This document shows, one piece after another, positions 1 through 9,970 of a DNA stretch of 64,000 nt (positions within the stretch are counted from its first letter, which is position 1; each line of letters opens with the position of its first letter). The stretch is from Polyangia bacterium (GTDB taxonomy: Bacteria; Myxococcota_A; Polyangia; Nannocystales; Nannocystaceae), in the NCBI GenBank assembly GCA_030429545.1, contig JAUIFF010000004.1, positions 248,001 to 312,000 on the forward strand, in the 5' to 3' direction. Both the position numbers and the translations under genes were made by a program. Below the pieces are notes generated by a model that searched no databases, had not been told where the DNA came from, and saw only the letters and a list, made by a program, of their open reading frames with translations.

Positions 1-2
1 CC

Positions 3-383
3 AAGCCACAGCCCAAGCCCGAGCCGCCGCCGCCACCACCCGAGCCCGAGCAGTTGTTGCTCGAGGCCGTGCGCAACGAGTTGCGAGTGCTGCGACGCTC
101 CGATAAGGCGCTGCTGAGTAATCGCCAGCTCGAGCGTCTCGACTACGGGTGTACGACCGAGGAGGTCATCGCCTACGACGATGGCGGCCAGGTGACGATC
201 AACACCCTCCACCCGGTGGTGGCTGCCGCAGTTGAAAAACGGGCCGCCGATCCGCTGCTCGTGAGCATGGTAACTTCGGCTGTATATACATTCTTAAACC
301 TGATCCACGAGCAGATCGAAGATCGCCACGAATTGGTGTTTCACGAGCTCCACGCGAGCCACGTGTTGTCGACGTTTGGCTGA
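3..383 (+). CDS. 3' end of an unrecognised protein with a Pro-rich linker (partial)
   Basis: The frame is open from the left edge of the window, so the true start lies outside. The first ~15 residues are a Lys/Pro/Glu/Pro-rich low-complexity linker. A ~110-residue, mostly helical-looking C-terminal region follows, with no motif I recognise (it includes RNELRVLRRSDKALLS and ends HVLSTFG). A cluster of rare AT-rich codons encodes VYTFLN near 280-300. The stop lies 60 bp before the helicase gene on the same strand, so the two may be co-transcribed. I cannot assign a function. Confidence 0.6.
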   Translation, partial: KPQPKPEPPPPPPEPEQLLLEAVRNELRVLRRSDKALLSNRQLERLDYGCTTEEVIAYDDGGQVTINTLHPVVAAAVEKRAADPLLVSMVTSAVYTFLNLIHEQIEDRHELVFHELHASHVLSTFG

Positions 384-443
384 CCGCGGCAGCGACCCTC
401 GCCGGCCAGCAACCTGACGCGACGCCGGGGCCTGTGCCGTGGT

Positions 444-2837
444 ATGAGCCTGTTCGTGACGCTCAACTCTGCCCAACTCGCTGCGGTCCAACACCGCGGA
501 GCCCCGCTGTTGGTGCTCGCCGGCGCGGGCACGGGAAAGACCCGGGTGATCACCCATCGGGTCGCCTCGCTGCTCGACGATGGGGTCCCGCCCTGGCGCG
601 TGTTGGCGGTCACGTTTACCAACAAGGCGGCCAGCGAGATGCGTGCCCGGATCGCCGAGTTGTGTGGCGACGACCACGACATCAAGGGGTTGTGGGTCGG
701 CACATTTCACTCAATTTGTGCCCGGATCCTCCGGCGATTTGGCGAGCCGGTGGGCCTCAGCCCGAACTTCTCGATCTACGACTCGGCCGACCAAAAATCG
801 CTGATGAAGCAGACGATGAAGGAGCTGCGCATCAGCGACAAGACCTATCGTCCGCAGCTGTTTTTGGGGTACCTCGACAAACTCAAAAACGCCGGTCGGC
901 ACGTCAGCGACAAGGCGCTTTTCCGGCTCGGGGTTGAGGAGCCGGTGCGGTCGACTGCGCTGAATGTGCTCAAACGCTACCAACGCAAGCTGCGAGCGGC
1001 CGATGCCGCGGATTTTGGCGACCTGCTGGTGTTGGCGGTTGAGTTGCTCGAGCAGGCCAGGGCCCAGCCCGCACCAGAACCTGTATATACACCGCCACCA
1101 CCACCGGCTCCGGGTCAAACCGGGAGCTTGTTTGCCGACTTGCCCAACCCCTCGCGCCAGCAAACCGCGCCCTCGGGCCGCCTGCGGTACCGCAAAAAAG
1201 CACCGACCGACGGTTCGCAACTCGCCGACCAGGACCCGGTTGTCAAGCTTACGCGGCGTTTCAAACAGGTGCTCGTCGACGAGTATCAAGATACCAACCC
1301 GGTCCAGGCCAGGCTTGTGCGGGCGCTTTCGGGGGAGGCCGAAGTCTGTGTGGTCGGCGATGACGACCAGGCGATTTACGGCTGGCGCGGGGCCGATGTG
1401 ACCCAGATCCTCGGGTTTCCCGAGCGCCATCCCGGCAGTCGAATTATCCGCCTCGAGCAAAACTACCGCAGTACCTCGCATATTCTCGAGTGCGCCCACG
1501 AAATCATTCGCCGCAACCGTGGCCGCCACGGCAAAAAGTTGTGGAGCGAACTCGGCGATGGCCAACCGGTACGGGTGCTCACCGTCGAGGATGAGCGCGA
1601 GGAGGCCCGGTTTATCGCCAACGATATCATCGATTATCTCGAGCAGGGTTCGCCCGAGGACATTGCGATTTTCTACCGAACCCACGCCCAGTCGCGCGCG
1701 ATCGAAGAGGCCCTACGCCTGGCAGGCCTGCGTTACAACGTGTTTGGCGGGTTGCGGTTTTTTGACCGCAAGGAGATCAAGGACCTCGTCGCCTACCTGC
1801 GGCTGTTGGTCAACCGTGCCAGCGATGTCGACTTTTTGCGGGTGGTCAACACCCCGCCGCGCAAGCTCGGCAAGACCTCGATTGGGCGGTTGAGTGAATA
1901 TGCAAGCGCGCGCGACATGTCGCTTTGGCAAGCCGTTGCACATGCACAAGAAGCGGGGATCGGCACGGCGGCACGGCGGCGGCTCGAGGCGTTTGTCACC
2001 CTGGTGGACCGGCTCGACGAGGGGCTCAAGGCCCATGGCGACCTCGGCCGGGTTGCCGGCGAAATCCTCGAGCACACGGGCTATCGCACGATGTTGGCAG
2101 GGGAGGGGACCGACGAGGCCCAAACCCGGCTCGAGAACTTGCAGGAGTTTGTCGGCGAGCTAGAGGCCTACTCCGAAGAAGTCCCCGGGGCCAGCCTGGC
2201 CGACTACCTCGAACAGGTCAGTTTGGCGAGCGATGCCGATGGCGTCGACGGCCAGGGCACGCTCACCATGATGACGATTCACAGTGCCAAGGGCCTGGAG
2301 TTTCGCCGCGTCTATCTCACCGGGATGGAGGAGGGGGTGTTTCCCCATGCCCGCGTACTCGAAGATGACAAGCAGATGGAAGAGGAGCGGCGGTTGGCCT
2401 ATGTCGCCGTGACCCGGGCCAAGCGCAGCCTCACGGTGTCGTGGGCCCGGGCCCGTCGGCTATACGGAATCCAGCAGGTGCGGCGACCCTCGCGGTTTAT
2501 CGGCGACCTGCCGCGTGAGCACGTGGCGCTTGTCGGACGCGCGGGGGCCTACAGCGGCTCTCGACCGACTTCTCGCACACCCCAACGCGGGCCGGCGAGG
2601 CGCCAGCACTGGGATGCCGACGTGGTCTACGACGAACCCGCAACCCCCGACACTCCGGCAGCAAGTGCCCCCGACGAGGGTGTTTCGATCTACATCGGGA
2701 TGCAGGTCCAACACAAAAAGTTTGGTGTGGGTGAGGTGATGGGGTGGGACGGAGCCGGCGACAGCCTCAAGCTGGTGTTGCGGTTTGCGCGGGTCGGGAC
2801 CAAAACCATCATGGCGCGGTTTTGCCAGCCGGTTTAG
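444..2837 (+). CDS. uvrD: UvrD/PcrA-type superfamily 1A DNA helicase
   Basis: An ATP-dependent 3'-5' DNA helicase for repair and replication restart in the cytoplasm. All SF1A motifs are visible: Walker A GAGTGKTR at residues 27-34, motif II DEYQDTN from residue 279, VVGDDDQAIYGWRGA, LEQNYRS, MTIHSAKGLEF and VAVTRAK near 654. The last ~45 residues (GMQVQHKKFGVGEV...) form the Tudor-like C-terminal domain typical of PcrA/UvrD, which in studied homologues contacts RNA polymerase. At 797 aa it is slightly longer than usual. The extra length is largely a Pro/Gln-rich insert of ~60 residues just before motif II (about residues 205-265). The start is the ATG at 444. Whether it is the housekeeping PcrA or a paralogue cannot be told from the window. 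Confidence 0.95.
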   Translation: MSLFVTLNSAQLAAVQHRGAPLLVLAGAGTGKTRVITHRVASLLDDGVPPWRVLAVTFTNKAASEMRARIAELCGDDHDIKGLWVGTFHSICARILRRFGEPVGLSPNFSIYDSADQKSLMKQTMKELRISDKTYRPQLFLGYLDKLKNAGRHVSDKALFRLGVEEPVRSTALNVLKRYQRKLRAADAADFGDLLVLAVELLEQARAQPAPEPVYTPPPPPAPGQTGSLFADLPNPSRQQTAPSGRLRYRKKAPTDGSQLADQDPVVKLTRRFKQVLVDEYQDTNPVQARLVRALSGEAEVCVVGDDDQAIYGWRGADVTQILGFPERHPGSRIIRLEQNYRSTSHILECAHEIIRRNRGRHGKKLWSELGDGQPVRVLTVEDEREEARFIANDIIDYLEQGSPEDIAIFYRTHAQSRAIEEALRLAGLRYNVFGGLRFFDRKEIKDLVAYLRLLVNRASDVDFLRVVNTPPRKLGKTSIGRLSEYASARDMSLWQAVAHAQEAGIGTAARRRLEAFVTLVDRLDEGLKAHGDLGRVAGEILEHTGYRTMLAGEGTDEAQTRLENLQEFVGELEAYSEEVPGASLADYLEQVSLASDADGVDGQGTLTMMTIHSAKGLEFRRVYLTGMEEGVFPHARVLEDDKQMEEERRLAYVAVTRAKRSLTVSWARARRLYGIQQVRRPSRFIGDLPREHVALVGRAGAYSGSRPTSRTPQRGPARRQHWDADVVYDEPATPDTPAASAPDEGVSIYIGMQVQHKKFGVGEVMGWDGAGDSLKLVLRFARVGTKTIMARFCQPV

Positions 2838-3050
2838 CGCCGGCTAACGCCAATCTTGTCGATACAAATATTTTTGACGACGACGACGAGTCGCCGAGAA
2901 GCCCGAGGATGCTCTCGATCCGCCGGCTCGCTTGTCGACAACGTCGAGCTTCAGAAAACTTGAAGCGCCGCCAGTGCAACTGCGCTTCACAAAGCTCACT
3001 CTCGCCGAAAGTCCTGGCGAGGCGCCGCGCCGCGCAAAAAATACGGGCGG

Positions 3051-3902
3051 CTACGGGCCCCAAATCACGCAGGCGACTTTGTCGACGCCTGGCACCAGAC
3101 TGGCGGCACACAGCTGCTCCCACAGCTCGGGGCCGACTTCGCCGGCCCACTGCACCGCGCATTTGTTGGTGCCGTCGCAGGGAAAGCCGTTACCCTCGCA
3201 CACAAACTGGTCGGGGAACAGGGCCATGACCGCCTCCATCCACACATCTGGTGTGCATACATTGACTTCGTCGCAGGTGTTGCCCTGGACAAACGGATCC
3301 TCGGCGAGGGCTTCGCCTGAGAACTTTTGGGTGTTGCACTCACCCGCACCAGCGCAGGTCAGCGCGCAGTCGTCGAGTGAGTCGAAAAACAGGTCGCAGT
3401 CGTCGCCGCAGTCACAACCGCTGATCTCGACACATTCGTCGCCGTTGAAGGCCCACCCGATGATCGCGTCGCAGGGGCCGTAGTCGCCATTGGCAACCCC
3501 ACAGCTCGGTTCGCCGCCAGTGTCGGTCTCGGACGTCGAGTTTTCGGTGGACTCGCTTGGGTCGGTCTCGCTCGGGTCTTCGGTGGTCGGACCGTCGGTG
3601 GTTTCGCTCGGGTCGTCGGTCGTTTCGGTCGTTTCAGTCGTTGGGTCCGCTGTTGTCTCGGTTGTCTCGGTGGACTCGCTCGGGTCTTCGGTCGTCGGTT
3701 CGCCGGTCGATTCGGTTGCCGAAGACTCGGTCGTCGGTTCCGTCTCGCCGGTCGACTCGGACACGGTGGTCGCCTCGGTCTCGCTACCCGGGCCGGTTGT
3801 GGCTTCGGTGGTCGAAGCGTCGGTCGTGGTCCCGGGCTCGCCCCCGCAGGCGCTGGCAAGGACCGTGGCAAGGCATAGTAGACTCGTGCGTAGGTAAGGC
3901 AT
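3051..3902 (-). CDS. Stalked lipoprotein with Kunitz-like Cys domain
   Basis: The N-terminus is a lipoprotein signal peptide with lipobox LASAC (Cys19). A ~105-residue stalk made almost only of Thr, Ser, Glu, Asp and Pro follows. From about residue 131 there is a Cys-rich segment whose order (GPCDAIIGWAFNGDEC, then an ISGCDC, then SLDDCALTC) follows the spacing of Kunitz/BPTI-type domains. A second Cys-containing region of ~90 residues ends the protein. It is probably an outer-membrane or surface lipoprotein. The Kunitz resemblance is my reading of Cys and aromatic spacing and would not by itself prove protease inhibition. The neighbour upstream on the opposite strand is unrelated. Confidence 0.8.
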   Translation of the reverse strand: MPYLRTSLLCLATVLASACGGEPGTTTDASTTEATTGPGSETEATTVSESTGETEPTTESSATESTGEPTTEDPSESTETTETTADPTTETTETTDDPSETTDGPTTEDPSETDPSESTENSTSETDTGGEPSCGVANGDYGPCDAIIGWAFNGDECVEISGCDCGDDCDLFFDSLDDCALTCAGAGECNTQKFSGEALAEDPFVQGNTCDEVNVCTPDVWMEAVMALFPDQFVCEGNGFPCDGTNKCAVQWAGEVGPELWEQLCAASLVPGVDKVACVIWGP

Positions 3903-4125
3903 GCCCCTACCCTACGGAGATTCCGGCCCAGCTGTCAAAGCGATCCAAAACAGCCCGCAAGCCGCCCGTTTTTCGGCGAGATCACGTGGGTTTTGGGAGC
4001 GAGCCCGGGGGCCTTTAGTACGACCCTACGGTCGCTTCGCCGGGGCCCATTCGCGGGCCAGTCGAGGACTAGTCGAGGCCAGTCGAGGTCCAGACAAGAG
4101 CTTGTCTCTACAACAATCGCCGGTG

Positions 4126-5616
4126 CTACTCGTTGAGCATAATCCCCGAGGCGAGCAGCTTGATCCGGGCCAGGGTGCCGCCGCCCTCGCGCGGCTCCAA
4201 CTCAACCGTGCCGCGGTGGAGGTCGACAATGCGTTTGACAATCGCAAGTCCCAATCCGGTGCCGGTCTCCTTGGTGCTGACAAACGGGCGAAACAATTCG
4301 ACGGAGCTGCGGCTGCCGAGGCCGAGGCCATCGTCCATCACCTCGACGGCGACATAGCCATCTTCTCCCGCGTAGGCGCGAATCTCGATGCGGCCGTCGG
4401 GTTTGGTGCGCAACGCATCGATTGCATTGACAACTAAGTTGATGAGCACCTGGGTGAGCTTGGCCCGGTCGCCGAGCACCTGCGGCAGACCCTCGGGGAC
4501 ATCGACGTGGATCGTCGCCCCGGCACTTTCGGCCACAAGTCGTTGCATCGACAACATTTCCGTAATCAAGCTGCCGAGGTCGAGCGGGTAGAGGTCGAAG
4601 TTGCGGGGCCGGGCCAGGCGGAGGAAGTCCTCTAACAGCCCGGACAGCCGGCGGATTTCGTTGCGGACCAAACTGATGGAGTTGCGCAGCCGGTCGCGCG
4701 AGGGGCTCTCTTCGAGTTTGGCACCGACCCGGTCGAGCAGCTCTAGTTGCAAACCGGCGGCGTTGAGGGGGTTGCGAATCTCGTGGGCGAGGCCGGCTGT
4801 CAGGGCGCCGAGTGAGGCCATGGCCTCGGCATCGGCGGCCCGGCGTTCGAGCGCAAGCCGGTCGGTGACATCGGAGCCGACCAGCAACAACATGCCCAAA
4901 AGTTCATCCCCCTCGACGAGCGGGTCGATACTCCAGCGCACCAGTCGGCGGGTGCCGCCATTGGTCAGCACCTGGGCCTGAAACTCCCGACTTTTTTGCC
5001 CGGCCCAAGCACCCTCGATCAGTTGGCGAAAGCGTTTTTCCTCGTTGGGGTCGATCAGGATGTCAAAGAAGTCCTGGTTGAGAACCTGGTCGACGGGATA
5101 GCCCGAGACCGCGGCGGCGGCCCGGTTCCACATCTGGATGCGGTTTTCCCGGTCGACGCCGATGATCAACGCATCGACGGTTTCGACCACACCGCGGTAG
5201 CACTTCTCGCTTTTTTGCAGCTCGCCAGCCAGGCGTTGACGTTCGTGACGCAGCTCGACCTGGGCGAGGGCTCGGCTGGCGAGCTTGACCAGGTCGTCGA
5301 GTTCAAACGGTTTTTGCACATAGGCAAACACGCCCTCGCGGACCGCAGCGATCGCGGTGTCGAGCGAGGCGTTGCCGGTGATCAGGATAAACTCGCAACC
5401 CGGTGTACATTCACGTAGTCGGGGGACGAGCTCAACGCCGGTGAGGTCGGGTAGGCGGACATCGACGAGGGCGAGGTCGTAGGGCTGGGAGCGGGCGCGT
5501 TTGAGGGCATCGAGCGCGCGGGTACAGACGTCGACCGACACGCTAAACGCATCCTCAAAGATCTCGGCCACGTTCTCGGCGAGGTCGAGATTGTCCTCAA
5601 CAACGAGCACTCTCAT
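4126..5616 (-). CDS. Hybrid sensor: receiver-PAS-histidine kinase
   Basis: A soluble 496-residue signalling protein with no membrane segment. Residues 1-120 are a response-regulator receiver with acidic pair E7/D8, phosphoacceptor D52, T80 and K102. A PAS domain follows at about 135-255. The kinase core has His278 in the H-box HEIRNPLNAA, an N-box LVVNAIDAL and G-boxes (DDGLGLG and GTGLGLAIVKRI), as in NtrB-like HisKA kinases. Its ATG overlaps the stop of the upstream double-receiver gene by 4 bp, so the three signalling genes are translationally coupled. The receiver-first order suggests that phosphate arriving from the upstream kinase tunes this kinase. The final output regulator is not in the window. 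Confidence 0.93.
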   Translation of the reverse strand: MRVLVVEDNLDLAENVAEIFEDAFSVSVDVCTRALDALKRARSQPYDLALVDVRLPDLTGVELVPRLRECTPGCEFILITGNASLDTAIAAVREGVFAYVQKPFELDDLVKLASRALAQVELRHERQRLAGELQKSEKCYRGVVETVDALIIGVDRENRIQMWNRAAAAVSGYPVDQVLNQDFFDILIDPNEEKRFRQLIEGAWAGQKSREFQAQVLTNGGTRRLVRWSIDPLVEGDELLGMLLLVGSDVTDRLALERRAADAEAMASLGALTAGLAHEIRNPLNAAGLQLELLDRVGAKLEESPSRDRLRNSISLVRNEIRRLSGLLEDFLRLARPRNFDLYPLDLGSLITEMLSMQRLVAESAGATIHVDVPEGLPQVLGDRAKLTQVLINLVVNAIDALRTKPDGRIEIRAYAGEDGYVAVEVMDDGLGLGSRSSVELFRPFVSTKETGTGLGLAIVKRIVDLHRGTVELEPREGGGTLARIKLLASGIMLNE

Positions 5617-6362
5617 GGGAGTTCCCCCTTCGGTTGCGTGGGCTTGTCGCCCTCGGCAAAACTCCGCAATGCCGATAATAGTGTATCTGCATCAAATGGC
5701 TTGGCCAGGTAGCGGGTGGTGGTCGGCAACATCGAGTGGACAAGCTCGGCTACGCCATCGTGATCGTAGCCGGTAATCATCACCACCGGAATGCCCGCAT
5801 TGGTGCACAACTCATAGGCGAGCTCGGCCCCGTTGCCGTCGGGCAGGCACACGTCGATCACCGCGGCGTCGGGTAGACAGGCGTTGAGCTCTGCCCTTGC
5901 AGATGCAAATGTCATGGCTGTGCGCACCGCGTAGCCACGGTTTTCCAGCATCTCCGAAAACACCCGGACCAGGGTAGGATCGTCCTCAACCAACAACAGC
6001 GAGGCGTCGTTTTGCTGGCGCGGCATGATCTCGAGCAGCCGCTCAACCGCCAGCGGTTTGGGCAAGATGGCCTCGACCCCAGAGCGCATGGCCTTGGCCA
6101 GGGTTTTGTCGGAGGTGTAGGCCGTCATCAACAAAAACGTGGCCTCGGGATTGAGCTTGCCGAGGACTTCGATGAGCTCGACACCGTTCATCCCGGGCAT
6201 GCGAATGTCGGCGAGCACGAGGTTGTAGTTGTGTTTGCGAGCCAGCTCCAGGGCCTGCTCGCTGCTAAACGCGACCGACGTCTCGTAGCCCTCATCGGCG
6301 AGCAACTCGGCGATGTTCTCGGCCAACTCGTGGTTGTCGTCGACGATCAGCACCCGGTTCAA
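5613..6362 (-). CDS. Tandem two-receiver response regulator, no output domain
   Basis: Two CheY-like receiver domains in one 249-residue chain. The first has D8/D9 and phosphoacceptor D52 in LVLADIRMPGMNG. The second starts near residue 131 with LLLVEDD and has a candidate phosphoacceptor Asp in AAVIDVCLPDGNG and a Lys in YLAKPFD. No DNA-binding or enzymatic output domain follows. It is therefore most likely a phosphate relay or sink between the upstream kinase (6359-7525) and the downstream receiver-PAS-kinase, both of which overlap it by 4 bp. Confidence 0.93.
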   Translation of the reverse strand: MNRVLIVDDNHELAENIAELLADEGYETSVAFSSEQALELARKHNYNLVLADIRMPGMNGVELIEVLGKLNPEATFLLMTAYTSDKTLAKAMRSGVEAILPKPLAVERLLEIMPRQQNDASLLLVEDDPTLVRVFSEMLENRGYAVRTAMTFASARAELNACLPDAAVIDVCLPDGNGAELAYELCTNAGIPVVMITGYDHDGVAELVHSMLPTTTRYLAKPFDADTLLSALRSFAEGDKPTQPKGELP

Positions 6363-7525
6363 GCGACATCCTCCTCGCTGGCTGCGGTTTGGGCATCGAG
6401 GGCAGCACGGACATCGATCGGGAGTTTGACGGTAAAGATCGCCCCGCCGTTTTCGCGGTTGCCGGCGGCGATCGTACCGGCATGGTTTTCGACCACCCGG
6501 CGGCAGACCACGAGACCGAGGCCGGTACCACCGGAGCGGGTGGTGAACATCGGCTCAAACAACCGTTGCGCGACTTCTTCGGGGAGCCCGGGTCCGTTGT
6601 CTTCGACCTCGATCCCCAACTCCGACGCGGTGGTCCACACCCGAACTTCGACCTGTCCCTCGGGACCGACAGCCTGGACAGCGTTGAGGACGAGGTTGAC
6701 GACCAGCTGGCGGACTTGCCCGGCATCGACGGCAATCTCGGGAATGTCCCCGGGAAGCGACAGCACCAGCCGTACTCGCTCGGTCCGCGGGACCGCCCCG
6801 GCGGCCTCGCTGACCAACTCGCCGATCAGCGTCGGCCGCAACTCCGGCGGTCGGTCGCGGGCCAACTCGAGCAGGTCGGAGATAATCATCGTGCACAGGG
6901 AGATCTGATTGGAGATCCGGGTGACGTGGCGACGGGCCCGGGGCGTACTTTCAATGCGTCGCTCGAGCAGTTGCAGCGAGGTTTGCATGACCGCCAACGG
7001 GTTGCGCAGGTCGTGGCCGATCGATGCGGCGACCTGGCCGATGGTGGCGAGGCGTTCGGCGTCGCGGACCTTGCGGACATGGGCCTCGCGATAGGTCTCG
7101 AGCATGATCGACAACTCGAAGTCGCACAGGCGGTCGAGCACCGTGTGTCCGGCCTGACCATCGCCATTGCGAAACCCGGAGATCGAGAGGGCGCGGTGCA
7201 GTTGCTCGCGGACCTGGCTCATCGCCGCAAACACACTCGCCTGCTCCACACCCAAGCGGACCAACCGGCGGACCTGACGGGCCCGTCGAGAACGGTACGA
7301 AGCTTCGTAGCTGCCGCCAAGGAGCTCGTCGAGCCAGGTGCGAAGACCTCCCGAAAACACGGCTTCGACATGGGGAAGGCTCGCCAGCCCCGCGGCGATC
7401 TGTCGCGATAGATCGGCGATCCCGGCTTCCATCTGTGCGCGTATCTCCCCGACCATTGCCAGGTCATCGGGCGACAGCGACAGCGCGGGTGAACGGGAAG
7501 CTTCCTGCTCCAAAGTAGTATCCAT
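6359..7525 (-). CDS. Sensor histidine kinase with globin-sensor-like N-terminus
   Basis: A soluble kinase of 388 residues starting at the ATG at 7525; an in-frame upstream start at 7612 is less likely. The C-terminal half has H-box SIGHDLRNPLAVMQ, N-box LVLNAVQAVG and G-boxes EDNGPGLPEE and GGTGLGLVVCRRV, so it is a HisKA/HATPase kinase. The N-terminal ~170 residues are helical. The stretch LLGGSYEASYRSRRARQV resembles the helix F/G region of globin-coupled sensors, but the position of the haem-binding proximal His appears to be Leu. It heads the operon with the double receiver and hybrid kinase downstream. The sensed signal is unknown. Confidence 0.88.
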   Translation of the reverse strand: MDTTLEQEASRSPALSLSPDDLAMVGEIRAQMEAGIADLSRQIAAGLASLPHVEAVFSGGLRTWLDELLGGSYEASYRSRRARQVRRLVRLGVEQASVFAAMSQVREQLHRALSISGFRNGDGQAGHTVLDRLCDFELSIMLETYREAHVRKVRDAERLATIGQVAASIGHDLRNPLAVMQTSLQLLERRIESTPRARRHVTRISNQISLCTMIISDLLELARDRPPELRPTLIGELVSEAAGAVPRTERVRLVLSLPGDIPEIAVDAGQVRQLVVNLVLNAVQAVGPEGQVEVRVWTTASELGIEVEDNGPGLPEEVAQRLFEPMFTTRSGGTGLGLVVCRRVVENHAGTIAAGNRENGGAIFTVKLPIDVRAALDAQTAASEEDVA

Positions 7526-7749
7526 ACAGCTTGGTTTTGAGGGTGTCGTCAATGCGGTCCCGGCGTCAAGCTGAGCTTGCTGCGATGAATGCGCGAATGC
7601 CCGCGGATACATGTGTTGGGGCCGAAATCAGCCGATCGAATGGGGAGTCTGCGCGAAGCTGGGCTTGAAAAACTGGTGAGACAGCCCTGGGAGGGGGTAT
7701 GCTGGCCGCCGCGCTGGCACAAATCCGCCTGCACAAGGAACGGTCGATC

Positions 7750-8565
7750 ATGAACGACACCCTCAAGATGTTCCTCATTGCCCTGATCACAGCTGTGATT
7801 GTTCAGCTGATCCTCGGGCCCGAGATCATGAAGATGCGCGGCATGGTGCCTGCGCAGCCACAGCCACAGCAACAAGTACCGGTGACCGCCCCGGTTGGCA
7901 CAGTTGCACCCACGCCAGCCGTCGCCCCGACCCAGGTCCAGCCGCCGTCGACCGAGGCTCCCAAGCCGACGATCGCACCCAACTACCTGACTTTGCCGGT
8001 CAACAAAGCTCGCGAGCTGGCCCACAGCCAGGGGATCGTCGTCATTGAAGACGGTCAAAAACCAGTCGAGGGGACGCCCGCGGGGCAGATCGTCGAACAG
8101 GTCCCGGCCGCTGGATCGCCGATGCCCAACGCCGAGATCCGTGTGATCGTCGCCGCTGCGGCCGACAGCAAAAAAGTGCCGACGGTCGTTGGCAAGCAGG
8201 TCGAGGAAGCCAAGAAAGCCCTCGAGGGGGCAGGCTTTACGGTCGAGACCGTCGACAAAGAATCGCCCAAGACCAAGGGCACCGTGCTCAGCCAAAAGCC
8301 AAAAGGTGGTGACAAGGCCGGGCTCGACAAGCCGATTGTGCTCGAGGTTGCGAGCTTGCCGATGGTCGAGGTGCCGAAGATTACCGGTCGCTATCTCAGC
8401 CGGGCCAAGTCATCGCTCAAGGGCGTGGGTTTGTCGGTCGGCAACATTCGCCGGGTCGAGCACGAGGAGCACGGCGAGAACTTCGTCCTGCGCCAGGATC
8501 CCGAGGCCGGGTCGAAGGTTGCGTTCGGTGCGGAGATCAACCTGACCGTGGTCGCACCGAACTAG
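7750..8565 (+). CDS. Membrane-anchored protein with three PASTA domains
   Basis: The start at 7750 is chosen because AAGGAA lies just upstream and the product then begins MNDTLKMFLIALITAVIVQ, a single membrane anchor. A Pro/Gln-rich linker (residues ~35-80) leads to three ~65-residue PASTA repeats (beginning near NYLTLPVNKARELA, VPTVVGKQVEEAKKAL and VEVPKITGRYLSRAKSSL). PASTA domains bind peptidoglycan stem peptides or beta-lactam-like ligands in studied proteins. No kinase or transpeptidase domain is attached, so it is probably an envelope-sensing or scaffold protein. A strong terminator follows at 8589-8612. Confidence 0.88.
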   Translation: MNDTLKMFLIALITAVIVQLILGPEIMKMRGMVPAQPQPQQQVPVTAPVGTVAPTPAVAPTQVQPPSTEAPKPTIAPNYLTLPVNKARELAHSQGIVVIEDGQKPVEGTPAGQIVEQVPAAGSPMPNAEIRVIVAAAADSKKVPTVVGKQVEEAKKALEGAGFTVETVDKESPKTKGTVLSQKPKGGDKAGLDKPIVLEVASLPMVEVPKITGRYLSRAKSSLKGVGLSVGNIRRVEHEEHGENFVLRQDPEAGSKVAFGAEINLTVVAPN

Positions 8566-8588
8566 CGAGGGCCGACTTGGCCGCACAA

Positions 8589-8612
8589 AAAACCTCCCGT
8601 GTGGGAGGTTTT
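8589..8612. terminator. Bidirectional Rho-independent terminator
   Basis: A 10-bp perfect stem AAAACCTCCC / GGGAGGTTTT with a GTGT loop, flanked by an A-run on one side and a T-run on the other. It lies between the convergent PASTA gene (ends 8565) and DUF4215 lipoprotein gene (ends 8663), so it can serve both. Confidence 0.85.
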
Positions 8613-8634
8613 TGTTTGCGTAGACTCGTGTCGA

Positions 8635-8657
8635 GCACATACGCATGCATATACATG
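8635..8657. repeat. 23-nt alternating purine-pyrimidine tract
   Basis: An unbroken run of alternating purines and pyrimidines (GCACATACGCATGCATATAC plus ATG), rich in TG, CA and TA steps. It sits between the terminator at 8589-8612 and the stop of the lipoprotein gene at 8663. It is the longest of many similar tracts in the window. No function is known. Confidence 0.7.
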
Positions 8658-8662
8658 AGTTC

Positions 8663-9970
<1,308 letters not shown>

